Shown: in pieces, positions 1 to 5,863 of the stretch
Layout of the letters: each line of letters opens with the position of its first letter
Numbering within the stretch: the first letter of the stretch is position 1
Source of the DNA: Acholeplasmataceae bacterium
GTDB lineage: Bacteria; Bacillota; Negativicutes; Acidaminococcales; Acidaminococcaceae
Length of the DNA stretch: 5,863 nt
Assembly: GCA_012744295.1 (NCBI GenBank)
Contig: JAAYIB010000193.1
Span: 1 to 5,863 of the forward strand
Reading direction: 5' to 3'
Notes under the pieces: generated by a model
Told to the model about the DNA's origin: nothing
Database searches by the model: none
Seen by the model: only the letters and a program-made list of their open reading frames with translations
Position numbers and translations under genes: made by a program

Positions 1-1
1 C

Positions 2-2338
2 AGAAAAATTTGCGTAGAGATAAGTGAAATAAAGTTTGAAAAATCTTTTGGTACAGCGAGTACCGCCCCTGCCGGAACAATTAAGGAGCAGCTCGCACCA
101 TATCCGTTTGCATACGAAGAGCTTATCAGGCATTCTGCAAAAGAAGGACACAGATTAAAAAAAGCTTATCAGCAAGAAACAATCTATGTTTCCTGTGACG
201 GCGGCGAAGACGCGGAGGGCACGAGCAAGAGTCCTGCAGCTTTGACCGCAGCCTTGGAAAGCGTTCTGCCCGGTCAGGCGGTTATCCTTCAAGACGGAAT
301 CTACCGCGCCGACAGGCCTTTTTTTGTGGGAAGGACAGTAAATGGAACAAGGGAAAAACCCATCAGCCTAAAGGCTCAAAATCCCGGCAAGGCTGTTTTA
401 AGCGGGTTGGGGATCAAAGGACGCTTGCCGTTGTTCATTCTTTACGGCTCTTATTGGCAAGTAAGCGGCATCGGTTTTACCGAAAGCCCTTCAAGCGGAC
501 TGCTTGTCTGCGGCAGCCATAACGAGATTTCTTTCTGTGCGGCCTATAAAAACGGAGATACTGGGATTCTTCTTTGCAGTTACCCCGGAGACGCAAAAGA
601 AAACCGGCCGTCACATAACCTCGTCCGTAACTGCGACAGTTTCGACAATTGCGACGAGGCCTTCGGCAACGCCGATGGGTTTGGTGCTAAATTGTCGACA
701 GGCGAGGGCAATTCCTTCACGGACTGCATTGCATACAACAACATTGACGATGGTTTTGACTTATATACAAGAGCCACTATCGGTTCAATCGGTGCAGTCA
801 CAATAAAAAAATGTGTAGCTTATAACAACGGCTTCCTATCCGACGAAAGTTTTACACAAGAGGGACAGGGAACAGGTTTTAAGCTGGGCGGGGAAAACGT
901 TTGCGTGAACCATCAGGTTTGGGACTGTATAGCTTACGGAAATCAGGCAAAGGGCTTTTCCTCCAACTCAAACCCTGCGGGCAGTCTGCACTATTGCACG
1001 GCCTATAAAAACGGCAAAAACTCCCTTTGCGATAATTTCAGCTTTTATACGCATGGAAGCAAGCGAGGCGAATGGATGCTGGAAGGCTTGCTGCCGGATC
1101 CAACGGCAGGGAGCAGGTTAAGCCATGAAAACGAATCAAAGTGGTTTGCAAGTACGGACACCTCGGTCAGGCCGGGAAGAAATGAAGACGGCAGCATCAA
1201 CCTCCACGGCTTGCTGAGGCTAAACGCCAGGGCGCCTATCGGCAAAGGGGCGAGAATTGAAGAAGACAGGAAGAATATCCTGATGCTGATTACCACTTTC
1301 GGCCAAGGCGGCGCGGAAAGGGTAACGGTTAATCTCGCCAATGCGTTCAGCCAAAAACACAACGTATATCTGGCAAATACCGGTTCAAACGAGAACAGAA
1401 AGCTATACTCCATTAGTCCTGAGGTAAAAACAATCGGGATCTACGACGGAAACAAAGACGAAAACCGGTCTGTTCTTCCTGATTTTTTGTTTCATAAATG
1501 GCAAAGCCTTAAAAAGCTTGCAAAAATCAAGAGGATAAAGAAGGACCTTCACATTGATGTTTCCATCAGCATGCTTAAGGGCCCCAATTTGTATAATGCG
1601 TTGACCTGCGGCGGCTCTCGGGCGATTTGCTCGGAAAGGAACGACCCAAAAAGAAAAGGCGCACGCTATCTCAACTTTGCAAGGATCAGTTATGGAATTT
1701 CTGATTTCACAGTATTCCAGTCGGAAGAGGTCAAGCGGATTTTTTCTCAACAAGCACAGAAAAAAAGCAAAGTTATTTATAATCCGGTTAGCGTCGGTTG
1801 TTTGGCGGCAGAAGTGAAAAAGGACAAGCTTGTTAATGTCGGCAGGCTGCACCCGCAAAAAAATCAGCGGCTGCTGCTGGAAAGCTTTGCCATATTCCGG
1901 AGGAACCATCCTTCTTACAAGCTGCATATATATGGGACGGGGGAACTTGAAGCGGCAATCGAAAATTGGATTGGCGAGCTTGATTTAAAAGAAAACGTGA
2001 TACTTGAAGGCTTTGTTGAAAGCATCCACGAGGCAATCAAGGACGCAAAAATATTTGTTCTGTCCTCAGACTATGAAGGCCTGTGCAACTCCTTGATGGA
2101 GGCGATGATGATGGGTATTCCTTGTATCTCAACCAATTGCACCGGCAGCGGCGAATTGATTGAGGACGGAGAAACCGGCCTGCTTGTGCCGATGGGTGAC
2201 ACGGCGGCATTGGCGGACGCCATGGTGTATCTGGCGGATGACGTTCTGCTGCAGAAGAAGTTGGCGCAGAATGCCCGGGAGTTTTCAAAGCGGTTTGCGG
2301 CGGAAAGAGTAATCGAACACTGGAATCATCTCGTGTAA
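2..2338 (+). CDS. PL9 pectate-lyase-like beta-helix fused to GT4 glycosyltransferase (5' partial)
   Basis: The frame is open from the left edge to TAA 2336-2338 (778 visible codons), so the real start lies outside the window. The TTG at 242 is not the start, because the conserved beta-helix entry (IYVS..GG.D.EGT..SP) is already encoded at 182-241. The first 60 residues are unrecognised and show no hydrophobic segment. About 182-1255 is a polysaccharide lyase family 9 domain. Six rungs carry C-x-x-Y/F-x-N motifs (codons at 536, 632, 725, 812, 926 and 995). Asp codons at 674, 746, 749 and 758 and Lys at 881 match the calcium ligands (Asp209/233/234/237) and catalytic Lys273 of Dickeya Pel9A; the Asp spacing is identical. 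From about 1268 a full GT4 domain follows: GQGGAER loop (1304), VGRLHPQKN (1838), and the EX7E pair Glu 2075/Glu 2099, resembling PglH-like enzymes. PL9 enzymes are normally secreted and GT4 enzymes cytosolic, so the fusion is odd. Domain assignments are confident; single-protein translation is not proven. Confidence 0.85.
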   Translation, partial: RKICVEISEIKFEKSFGTASTAPAGTIKEQLAPYPFAYEELIRHSAKEGHRLKKAYQQETIYVSCDGGEDAEGTSKSPAALTAALESVLPGQAVILQDGIYRADRPFFVGRTVNGTREKPISLKAQNPGKAVLSGLGIKGRLPLFILYGSYWQVSGIGFTESPSSGLLVCGSHNEISFCAAYKNGDTGILLCSYPGDAKENRPSHNLVRNCDSFDNCDEAFGNADGFGAKLSTGEGNSFTDCIAYNNIDDGFDLYTRATIGSIGAVTIKKCVAYNNGFLSDESFTQEGQGTGFKLGGENVCVNHQVWDCIAYGNQAKGFSSNSNPAGSLHYCTAYKNGKNSLCDNFSFYTHGSKRGEWMLEGLLPDPTAGSRLSHENESKWFASTDTSVRPGRNEDGSINLHGLLRLNARAPIGKGARIEEDRKNILMLITTFGQGGAERVTVNLANAFSQKHNVYLANTGSNENRKLYSISPEVKTIGIYDGNKDENRSVLPDFLFHKWQSLKKLAKIKRIKKDLHIDVSISMLKGPNLYNALTCGGSRAICSERNDPKRKGARYLNFARISYGISDFTVFQSEEVKRIFSQQAQKKSKVIYNPVSVGCLAAEVKKDKLVNVGRLHPQKNQRLLLESFAIFRRNHPSYKLHIYGTGELEAAIENWIGELDLKENVILEGFVESIHEAIKDAKIFVLSSDYEGLCNSLMEAMMMGIPCISTNCTGSGELIEDGETGLLVPMGDTAALADAMVYLADDVLLQKKLAQNAREFSKRFAAERVIEHWNHLV
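1268..1285 (+). promoter_or_regulatory. Candidate internal ribosome binding site and ATG for the GT4 half
   Basis: AGGAAG at 1268-1273 lies nine bases before an in-frame ATG at 1283, exactly at the lyase/glycosyltransferase junction. Initiation here would give a free GT4 of 351 residues beginning MLITTFGQGG. That start removes several residues of the first beta strand that GT4 proteins normally have, which argues against it being the main start. It is a possibility only. Confidence 0.22.
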
Positions 2339-2351
2339 GAGCATTGAAGCG

Positions 2352-2409
2352 TGCGCAGTACAAGAGTCATCAAGGGCTTATGCAAACGGGCTCCGGCAAT
2401 GACTGCGCA
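2352..2409. repeat. 8-bp inverted repeat in the gap between the two glycosyltransferase genes
   Basis: TGCGCAGT at 2352-2359 is perfectly complementary to ACTGCGCA at 2402-2409, with 42 bases between them. A second small hairpin follows, GGCC-TGGC-GGCC at 2417-2428. Neither is followed by a T tract, so this does not look like an intrinsic terminator. The 122-base gap holds no credible gene and no clear promoter. The repeat could be a leader structure affecting the downstream gene, or chance. Confidence 0.3.
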
Positions 2410-2447
2410 AGGTGAAGGCCTGGCGGCCACGTGAAAAGAATGGCAAA

Positions 2448-2454
2448 AAGAGGT
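2448..2454 (+). promoter_or_regulatory. Ribosome binding site that decides the start of the second GT4 gene
   Basis: AAGAGGT lies seven bases upstream of ATG 2461 (counted from its last G), an optimal arrangement. The in-frame GTG at 2431 and ATG at 2440 lack a comparable site. The protein starting at 2461 (MEPIRILHEN) also begins where GT4 enzymes normally begin, just before the first beta strand. Confidence 0.7.
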
Positions 2455-2460
2455 AGGCTT

Positions 2461-3585
2461 ATGGAACCGATAAGGATATTGCACGAAAACGTAATAATGG
2501 ATTTAGGCGGCATTGAAACACAATTAATGAGAATCTACAGGATTATCGACAGGTCAAAAGTCCAGTTCGACTTTCTTGTTCACCGTGCCGAACAAGGGGC
2601 TTACGACAGTGAAATCAGGGCTTTGGGCGGGAAAATACACTACGCGGAGCCCTTCAATCCGTTTCGGCACGCACAGTATATCACAAGCATGAAAAAAATC
2701 TTCAGAGAACACCCGGAGTACAAGATTATGCTTGCACATTCCGAGTTGGCCCTGCATCCGCTTAAAACAGCCAAAGAGGCCGGCGTACCCGTAAGAATCT
2801 GCTACAGCCATAACGGACAGTTGGTGGTAGACCTCAAACGGCTATTCATAGAATATGAAAAGCTATTCCTGAAAACCTGCTGCACGAAAATGTTTGCGGT
2901 ATCAGAATCGGCAGCAAGATATACCTACGGGGACAAGGCTGTCAATGAGGGCAAGGTAAGAATAATAAGAAACGGCATTATTATAGAGGACTTCGTTTTT
3001 GACAGACAAAAAAGAACTGCCAAGCGCAAGGAACTCGGACTTGAGGGCAAGTTTATCGTTGGGCACGTCGGTAGGTTCATGAAACAAAAGAACCACATTT
3101 TTTTATTAGAGGTGTTCAAATGCTTGTCAGATTCTGAAAAAGATGCACACCTGCTTCTTGTCGGAGAAGGCAGACTGGAAAATAGCATCAGGCAGAGTGT
3201 CAAAAAACTTGGCATAGCGGAAAAGACAACTTTTTTGGGCAATAGAATGGACGTGCCGGATTTAATGAAGGCAATGGACGTTTTTGTTCTGCCGTCCCTG
3301 TGGGAAGGGTTTCCCAATGTTGCTATCGAGGCACAGGCCTCAGCCTTGCCGATCTTTCTGTCACAAAATATAACGGCCGAGGCGGCTTTTTCCAAGCATG
3401 CGAAGAGACTGCCCTTGGCGCTGGGAGCGGAAAGCTGGGCAAAAATCATCAGAGAAAGCACAAGAGGCGACAACGAGCGCGAGGATATGTCGCGCTTCAT
3501 GTCTGAGCAAGGCTTTGACGTTAGAGAAACTGCAAGGTGGTACCAGAAATTCTATATGGATACATTCCAAAATATCAGAGGGTAG
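2461..3585 (+). CDS. Glycosyltransferase family 4, EpsF-like
   Basis: This encodes a retaining GT4 glycosyltransferase (374 aa from ATG 2461), expected to act at the cytosolic face of the membrane, adding a sugar from a nucleotide donor to a lipid-linked glycan. The N-terminal Rossmann domain (about 1-180) has the acceptor-side loop GGIETQLM (16-23) and a CYSHNG segment (114-119), both reminiscent of Bacillus EpsF. The C-terminal donor domain (about 195-374) has GHVGRFMKQKN (201-211), LLLVGEG (231-237) and the EX7E pair Glu282/Glu290 in EGFPNVAIE. There is no signal peptide or membrane segment. An in-frame reading could begin at GTG 2431, but the ribosome binding site at 2448-2454 supports ATG 2461. 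The next gene starts 15 bases downstream, so the two are almost surely co-transcribed. Donor and acceptor sugars cannot be told from sequence. It is distinct in sequence from the GT4 domain of the preceding gene. Confidence 0.92.
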   Translation: MEPIRILHENVIMDLGGIETQLMRIYRIIDRSKVQFDFLVHRAEQGAYDSEIRALGGKIHYAEPFNPFRHAQYITSMKKIFREHPEYKIMLAHSELALHPLKTAKEAGVPVRICYSHNGQLVVDLKRLFIEYEKLFLKTCCTKMFAVSESAARYTYGDKAVNEGKVRIIRNGIIIEDFVFDRQKRTAKRKELGLEGKFIVGHVGRFMKQKNHIFLLEVFKCLSDSEKDAHLLLVGEGRLENSIRQSVKKLGIAEKTTFLGNRMDVPDLMKAMDVFVLPSLWEGFPNVAIEAQASALPIFLSQNITAEAAFSKHAKRLPLALGAESWAKIIRESTRGDNEREDMSRFMSEQGFDVRETARWYQKFYMDTFQNIRG

Positions 3586-3600
3586 AACGAGGGTAGGATC

Positions 3601-4647
3601 ATGAAAACAATTTTACTTACCGGCACGGCGGGTTTTATCGGTGCGAGTCTGGCAAAAAGAATCCTGCAGCAGGAACGTACGGCAAGGCTGATCGGTCTTG
3701 ACAGCGTAAACGATTATTATGATGTCGAATTAAAGGAGCGGCGTTTAAACGACTTATTTGAGCACTCCAGCTTTGAATTTATTAAAGGGAATATTGCAGA
3801 CGGGAAATTAATAAAAAACATTTTCGCGAAATACAAACCGGCAATCGTCATAAATTTAGCTGCACAGGGAGGCGTACGTTACAGCATAACAAATCCCGAC
3901 GTGTACATGGAAGCAAACATAACCGGCTTTTACAACATGCTGGAAGCCTGCCGGCATTCCTTTGACGGAGGCGCTTCGGGTGTTGAGCATTTTGTTTATG
4001 CGTCATCTTCCTCTGTATACGGCAGCAATCAGAAAGTGCCGTATTCCACTGAAGACAAGGCGGACGGTCCGGTGTCCCTTTATGCTGCCACCAAGAAAGC
4101 CAACGAACTGATGGCCCATGCATATTCCAAACTTTATAACATTCCTTCGACAGGCTTAAGATTTTTTACCGTATACGGACCTGCGGGAAGGCCGGACATG
4201 GCTTACTTTAAATTTACCGACAAGCTGAGAAAAGGTGAAAAAATTAAAATATTCAATTACGGCAGCTGCATGCGCGACTTTACCTACATCGACGACGCGG
4301 TAGAAGGAATGATGAGGATAATAAGCAAACCGCCTTGCAGAAAAGAGGGCGAGGATGGTTTGCCGGTGCCGCCGTATGCCGTTTATAACATTGGCAATAA
4401 CAAGCCGGAGAACCTCCTGAATTTTGTTGACATATTGCAGCAGGAATTAATAAGAGCGGAGATCTTAGCCCCTGACTTCGATTTTGCAGCACATACGGAA
4501 ATGGTTGCCATGCAGCCGGGTGACGTGCAGTTAACATACGCGGACACCAGTGAATTGGAACAGGCATTCGGGTTTAAACCGCAAACAGGCCTGAGAGAAG
4601 GCTTGCGCGAGTTTGCGCAATGGTACAAGGCATTTTATCGATGCTAA
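3601..4647 (+). CDS. UDP-glucuronate 4-epimerase (NAD-dependent, SDR family)
   Basis: The enzyme interconverts UDP-glucuronate and UDP-galacturonate in the cytosol, supplying galacturonate for polysaccharide synthesis. The 348 residues match this subfamily of extended SDR epimerases (CapI/GAE type) almost throughout. The NAD-binding GTAGFIG is at 8-14, and the subfamily-typical NDYYDVELKERRL at 37-49. LAAQGGVRYS is at 86-95 and the Ser-rich ASSSSVYG at 134-141. The catalytic Tyr161/Lys165 pair lies in SLYAATKKANELMAH, followed by FFTVYGPAGRPDMA (188-201) and RDFTYIDD (225-232). NDYYD plus GRPDM separate it from GalE and from dTDP-glucose dehydratases. ATG 3601 has GAGGG at 3589-3593, seven bases upstream. 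It is the last gene of the cluster, with a strong terminator about 65 bases beyond its stop. The common consensus LAAQAGVRYS has Gly for the second Ala here, a minor change. Confidence 0.95.
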   Translation: MKTILLTGTAGFIGASLAKRILQQERTARLIGLDSVNDYYDVELKERRLNDLFEHSSFEFIKGNIADGKLIKNIFAKYKPAIVINLAAQGGVRYSITNPDVYMEANITGFYNMLEACRHSFDGGASGVEHFVYASSSSVYGSNQKVPYSTEDKADGPVSLYAATKKANELMAHAYSKLYNIPSTGLRFFTVYGPAGRPDMAYFKFTDKLRKGEKIKIFNYGSCMRDFTYIDDAVEGMMRIISKPPCRKEGEDGLPVPPYAVYNIGNNKPENLLNFVDILQQELIRAEILAPDFDFAAHTEMVAMQPGDVQLTYADTSELEQAFGFKPQTGLREGLREFAQWYKAFYRC

Positions 4648-4711
4648 GACGGAGCAAAAGAAAAAACAATGAACTGCGGGTGCGGCAGCGGCAGTAACGG
4701 CGTGAATTATT

Positions 4712-4756
4712 CCGCCAAATAAAAATACCGCCGGAGGCGGTATTTTTATTTGGCGG
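4712..4756. terminator. Bidirectional intrinsic terminator, perfect 21-bp hairpin
   Basis: The arms 4712-4732 and 4736-4756 are perfect reverse complements with a three-base loop (GGA). The GC core CCGCC-GGA-GGCGG is flanked by AAATAAAAATA on the left and TATTTTTATTT on the right, so each strand sees a hairpin followed by a U tract. It sits between the convergent ends of the epimerase gene (stop at 4647) and the minus-strand DUF1232 gene (stop at 4768) and would end both transcripts. Confidence 0.93.
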
Positions 4757-4767
4757 GCACAAAGTGC

Positions 4768-5142
4768 TCAGGATAGTTTGCTGTCAACCTCGACGGATTC
4801 ATTGACGACGTTTTCGTCAAAGAAATCATTGATTTTTTCTTTGGCGTTCTTTTTGACTTCCTTGTTGATATACAAGGAGCAGGTTCCGAGTGCGGCAGAA
4901 AGAATGTACAGGTCGTCGGCGTAGCCTGTCATCGGGATGAAGTCGGGTATGGCGTCAGCGGGAAAGATGAAATAGCCGAGAGCGCTGATTATTACCGTTT
5001 TTGCCCATTTGGGCGTGGCTTCACGCTGCAGCGTGTAGTAGAGGAGCAACCCTGTATAAATCAATTTGACCCCGGCTTTTCTGGCTGCGCTTACAAGTTT
5101 GGACCAAAAGGATTTTTCCGAATAGTTTTTTTCATAGCGCAC
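4768..5142 (-). CDS. DUF1232 / YkvA-family small membrane protein
   Basis: This is a 124-residue protein of unknown biochemical function. The family signature is clear: ALGYFIFPADAIPDFIP followed by GYADDL at about residues 54-78. In this family a hydrophobic segment carries a conserved PxDxIPDxIPxxGYxDD motif. The region from about 23 to 70 is hydrophobic enough for membrane association, and the C-terminal third is charged (KEVKKNAKEKIND), probably cytosolic. An ATG at 5160 would give 130 residues but has no ribosome binding site. GTG 5142 has AAGGAG nine bases upstream, so I chose the GTG; the longer form cannot be excluded. The gene is single, convergent with the polysaccharide cluster and divergent from tadA, and shares the terminator at 4712-4756. 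No role in the cluster can be inferred. Confidence 0.85.
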   Translation of the reverse strand: MRYEKNYSEKSFWSKLVSAARKAGVKLIYTGLLLYYTLQREATPKWAKTVIISALGYFIFPADAIPDFIPMTGYADDLYILSAALGTCSLYINKEVKKNAKEKINDFFDENVVNESVEVDSKLS

Positions 5143-5151
5143 GACAGCAGT

Positions 5152-5157
5152 CTCCTT
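5152..5157 (-). promoter_or_regulatory. Ribosome binding site supporting GTG start of the DUF1232 gene
   Basis: On the minus strand AAGGAG (5157 down to 5152) is followed by nine bases and then GTG 5142. The same bases would be codons 2-3 if translation began at ATG 5160, which has only an A/T-rich stretch with no Shine-Dalgarno match upstream. A minus-strand -10-like TATACA (5181 to 5176) would leave a leader of only about 9 bases before the ATG but about 27 before the GTG, which also favours the GTG. Confidence 0.55.
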
Positions 5158-5229
5158 CATTGAATCGGATTTTACTGTATAATTCTACGCATGAACAAGA
5201 AACCCTGATAGAAGTCGGCAAGCGTTTGG

Positions 5230-5259
5230 TAGACAAAAAATGGGGGCGTCTGCTAAAAT
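5230..5259 (+). promoter_or_regulatory. Sigma-A-like promoter for tadA
   Basis: The -35 element TAGACA (5230-5235) and -10 element TAAAAT (5254-5259) are separated by 18 bases. The -10 is preceded by TGC, giving an extended -10. Each hexamer matches consensus at five of six positions. Transcription would start near 5266, giving a leader of about 38 bases before ATG 5304. A second TATAAT at 5178-5183 lacks a -35 at normal spacing and is a weaker candidate. Confidence 0.6.
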
Positions 5260-5303
5260 AGCGTTAGGCCGCCGAAGGTTGTGCCGTAAAGTGAGGCGTT
5301 AAA

Positions 5304-5780
5304 ATGCATGACGATGAAAAATATATGAGAATTGCGATAGAAGAAGCGCAAAAAGCTTCCGATTGCGGTGAAATACCGATAGGGGCAGTGCTCGTCCTTG
5401 ACGGGGAAATAATTGCCCGTGCGCATAACATGAGAGAGACCTGGCAGGACGCAACCGCGCACGCCGAAACAATAGCTATCCGCGCCGCCTGCGAAAAGCT
5501 TGGGCGCTGGCGGCTCAGCGGTGCCTGTCTCTACGTGACGATAGAGCCCTGCCCGATGTGTGCGGGAGCAATGGTAATGAGCCGGATTTCCCGACTTGTA
5601 TACGGCAGCCCCGACAGCAAGGCGGGAGCAGCCGAATCCTTGTTCAACATTGTAAATAACCCTGCATTGAATCACGCCATCGATGTCAGGACAGGAGTCC
5701 TGAGCGAGGAATGCACAAAGCTTATGCAGGAATTTTTTAAGAAAAGACGGAATGATAAAAGGCAAATCAAACAGATTTGA
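5304..5780 (+). CDS. tadA: tRNA-specific adenosine deaminase TadA
   Basis: TadA deaminates adenosine 34 of tRNA-Arg(ACG) to inosine in the cytosol, allowing one tRNA to read CGU, CGC and CGA. The 158-residue protein has the full cytidine/deoxycytidylate deaminase-fold zinc site: His53-Ala-Glu55 (HAE, Glu55 being the proton shuttle) and PCPMC with Cys83 and Cys86. The subfamily segments GEIPIGAVLV (22-31) and HN at 41-42, followed by AHAE and EPCPMCAGAM, identify TadA rather than guanine or cytosine deaminases. Length is typical for the family. ATG 5304 has GTGAGG at 5291-5296, seven bases upstream. The basic C-terminus (KKRRNDKRQIK) could contact tRNA. It has its own promoter and is followed 63 bases later by a tRNA-Ser. 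In Bacillus subtilis tadA lies upstream of the SRP RNA gene and dnaX; a similar context may continue beyond the right edge (inference). Confidence 0.97.
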   Translation: MHDDEKYMRIAIEEAQKASDCGEIPIGAVLVLDGEIIARAHNMRETWQDATAHAETIAIRAACEKLGRWRLSGACLYVTIEPCPMCAGAMVMSRISRLVYGSPDSKAGAAESLFNIVNNPALNHAIDVRTGVLSEECTKLMQEFFKKRRNDKRQIKQI

Positions 5781-5810
5781 ATTAAAAGCTATTACTCGAC
5801 CGGTATTTTA

Positions 5811-5819
5811 TGATATAAT
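5811..5819 (+). promoter_or_regulatory. Extended -10 promoter for the tRNA-Ser
   Basis: TGATATAAT at 5811-5819 is a perfect extended -10 element (TGn plus consensus TATAAT). The -35 region around 5791-5797 is poor (TTACTC), as is common for extended -10 promoters. Transcription would start near 5826, about 18 bases before the first tRNA base. It overlaps no gene, and tadA ends 30 bases upstream. Confidence 0.6.
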
Positions 5820-5843
5820 GATTTGCGTTGTTGGAAAATGAAT

Positions 5844-5863
5844 GGATGGGTGTCCGAGTGGTC
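5844..5863 (+). tRNA. tRNA-Ser, 5' part only (cut by window edge)
   Basis: GGATGGG (5844-5850) fits a seven-base acceptor arm, followed by T8 and G9. Then TCC-GAGTGGTC gives the three-base D stem and D loop start typical of bacterial tRNA-Ser (compare the serine GGA-anticodon tRNAs, which share TGTCCGAGTGG). The anticodon and variable arm are outside the window, so the isoacceptor is unknown and another class II tRNA is not fully excluded. Confidence 0.75.

Noticed and set aside
242..244. TTG as the start of the first gene
   Set aside because: No ribosome binding site precedes it, the frame is open to the window edge, and conserved lyase residues are encoded upstream of it.
540..1014. 16-base direct repeat as a CRISPR or mobile-element signal
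   Set aside because: There are only two copies, both in frame and encoding equivalent beta-helix rungs; this is explained by protein repeat structure.
1403..1927. 174-codon minus-strand frame opposite the GT4 half of the fusion
   Set aside because: It is antisense to a well-supported domain, with no family resemblance.
2351..2460. GTGCG at 2351 as the 5' end of a group II intron remnant
   Set aside because: Only the five-base motif fits; there is no domain V hairpin or reverse-transcriptase sequence in the short gap.
2925..3500. 191-codon minus-strand frame opposite the second glycosyltransferase
   Set aside because: It lies wholly antisense to a gene with clear GT4 motifs, and its sequence is low-complexity and family-less.
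5253..5765. 170-codon minus-strand frame opposite tadA
   Set aside because: It is a shadow of tadA, whose zinc-site motifs prove the coding strand; the antisense product matches nothing recognisable.

Overview
The window looks like a chromosomal segment of a moderate-GC bacterium, most likely a Bacillota (Clostridia-like) species. This is inferred from strong AGGAGG-type ribosome binding sites, canonical sigma-A-like promoters, and a tadA gene followed directly by a serine tRNA. No gene in the window fixes the genus.

Left part (2-4647, + strand): the 3' end of a polysaccharide gene cluster with three co-directional genes. The first is cut by the left edge and is the most notable item. It is one continuous reading frame joining a family-9 pectate-lyase (PL9) parallel beta-helix, with its calcium ligands and catalytic lysine intact, to a complete family-4 glycosyltransferase (GT4). 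It is followed, after a 122-base gap, by a separate EpsF-like GT4. A UDP-glucuronate 4-epimerase follows 15 bases later. The epimerase makes UDP-galacturonate, and the PL9 family cleaves galacturonate polymers, so the cluster plausibly builds and trims a galacturonate-containing surface or exported polysaccharide (inference).

Middle (4648-5303): a perfect 21-bp inverted repeat with flanking A/T tracts forms a bidirectional terminator. It separates the polysaccharide genes from a convergent minus-strand gene for a small DUF1232/YkvA-family membrane protein. The intergenic region on the far side of that gene carries a good promoter for the next gene.

Right part (5304-5863, + strand): tadA, the tRNA adenosine-34 deaminase, then an extended -10 promoter and the first 20 bases of a tRNA-Ser cut by the right edge. 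This is ordinary housekeeping sequence and shows that the polysaccharide cluster sits beside core translation genes.
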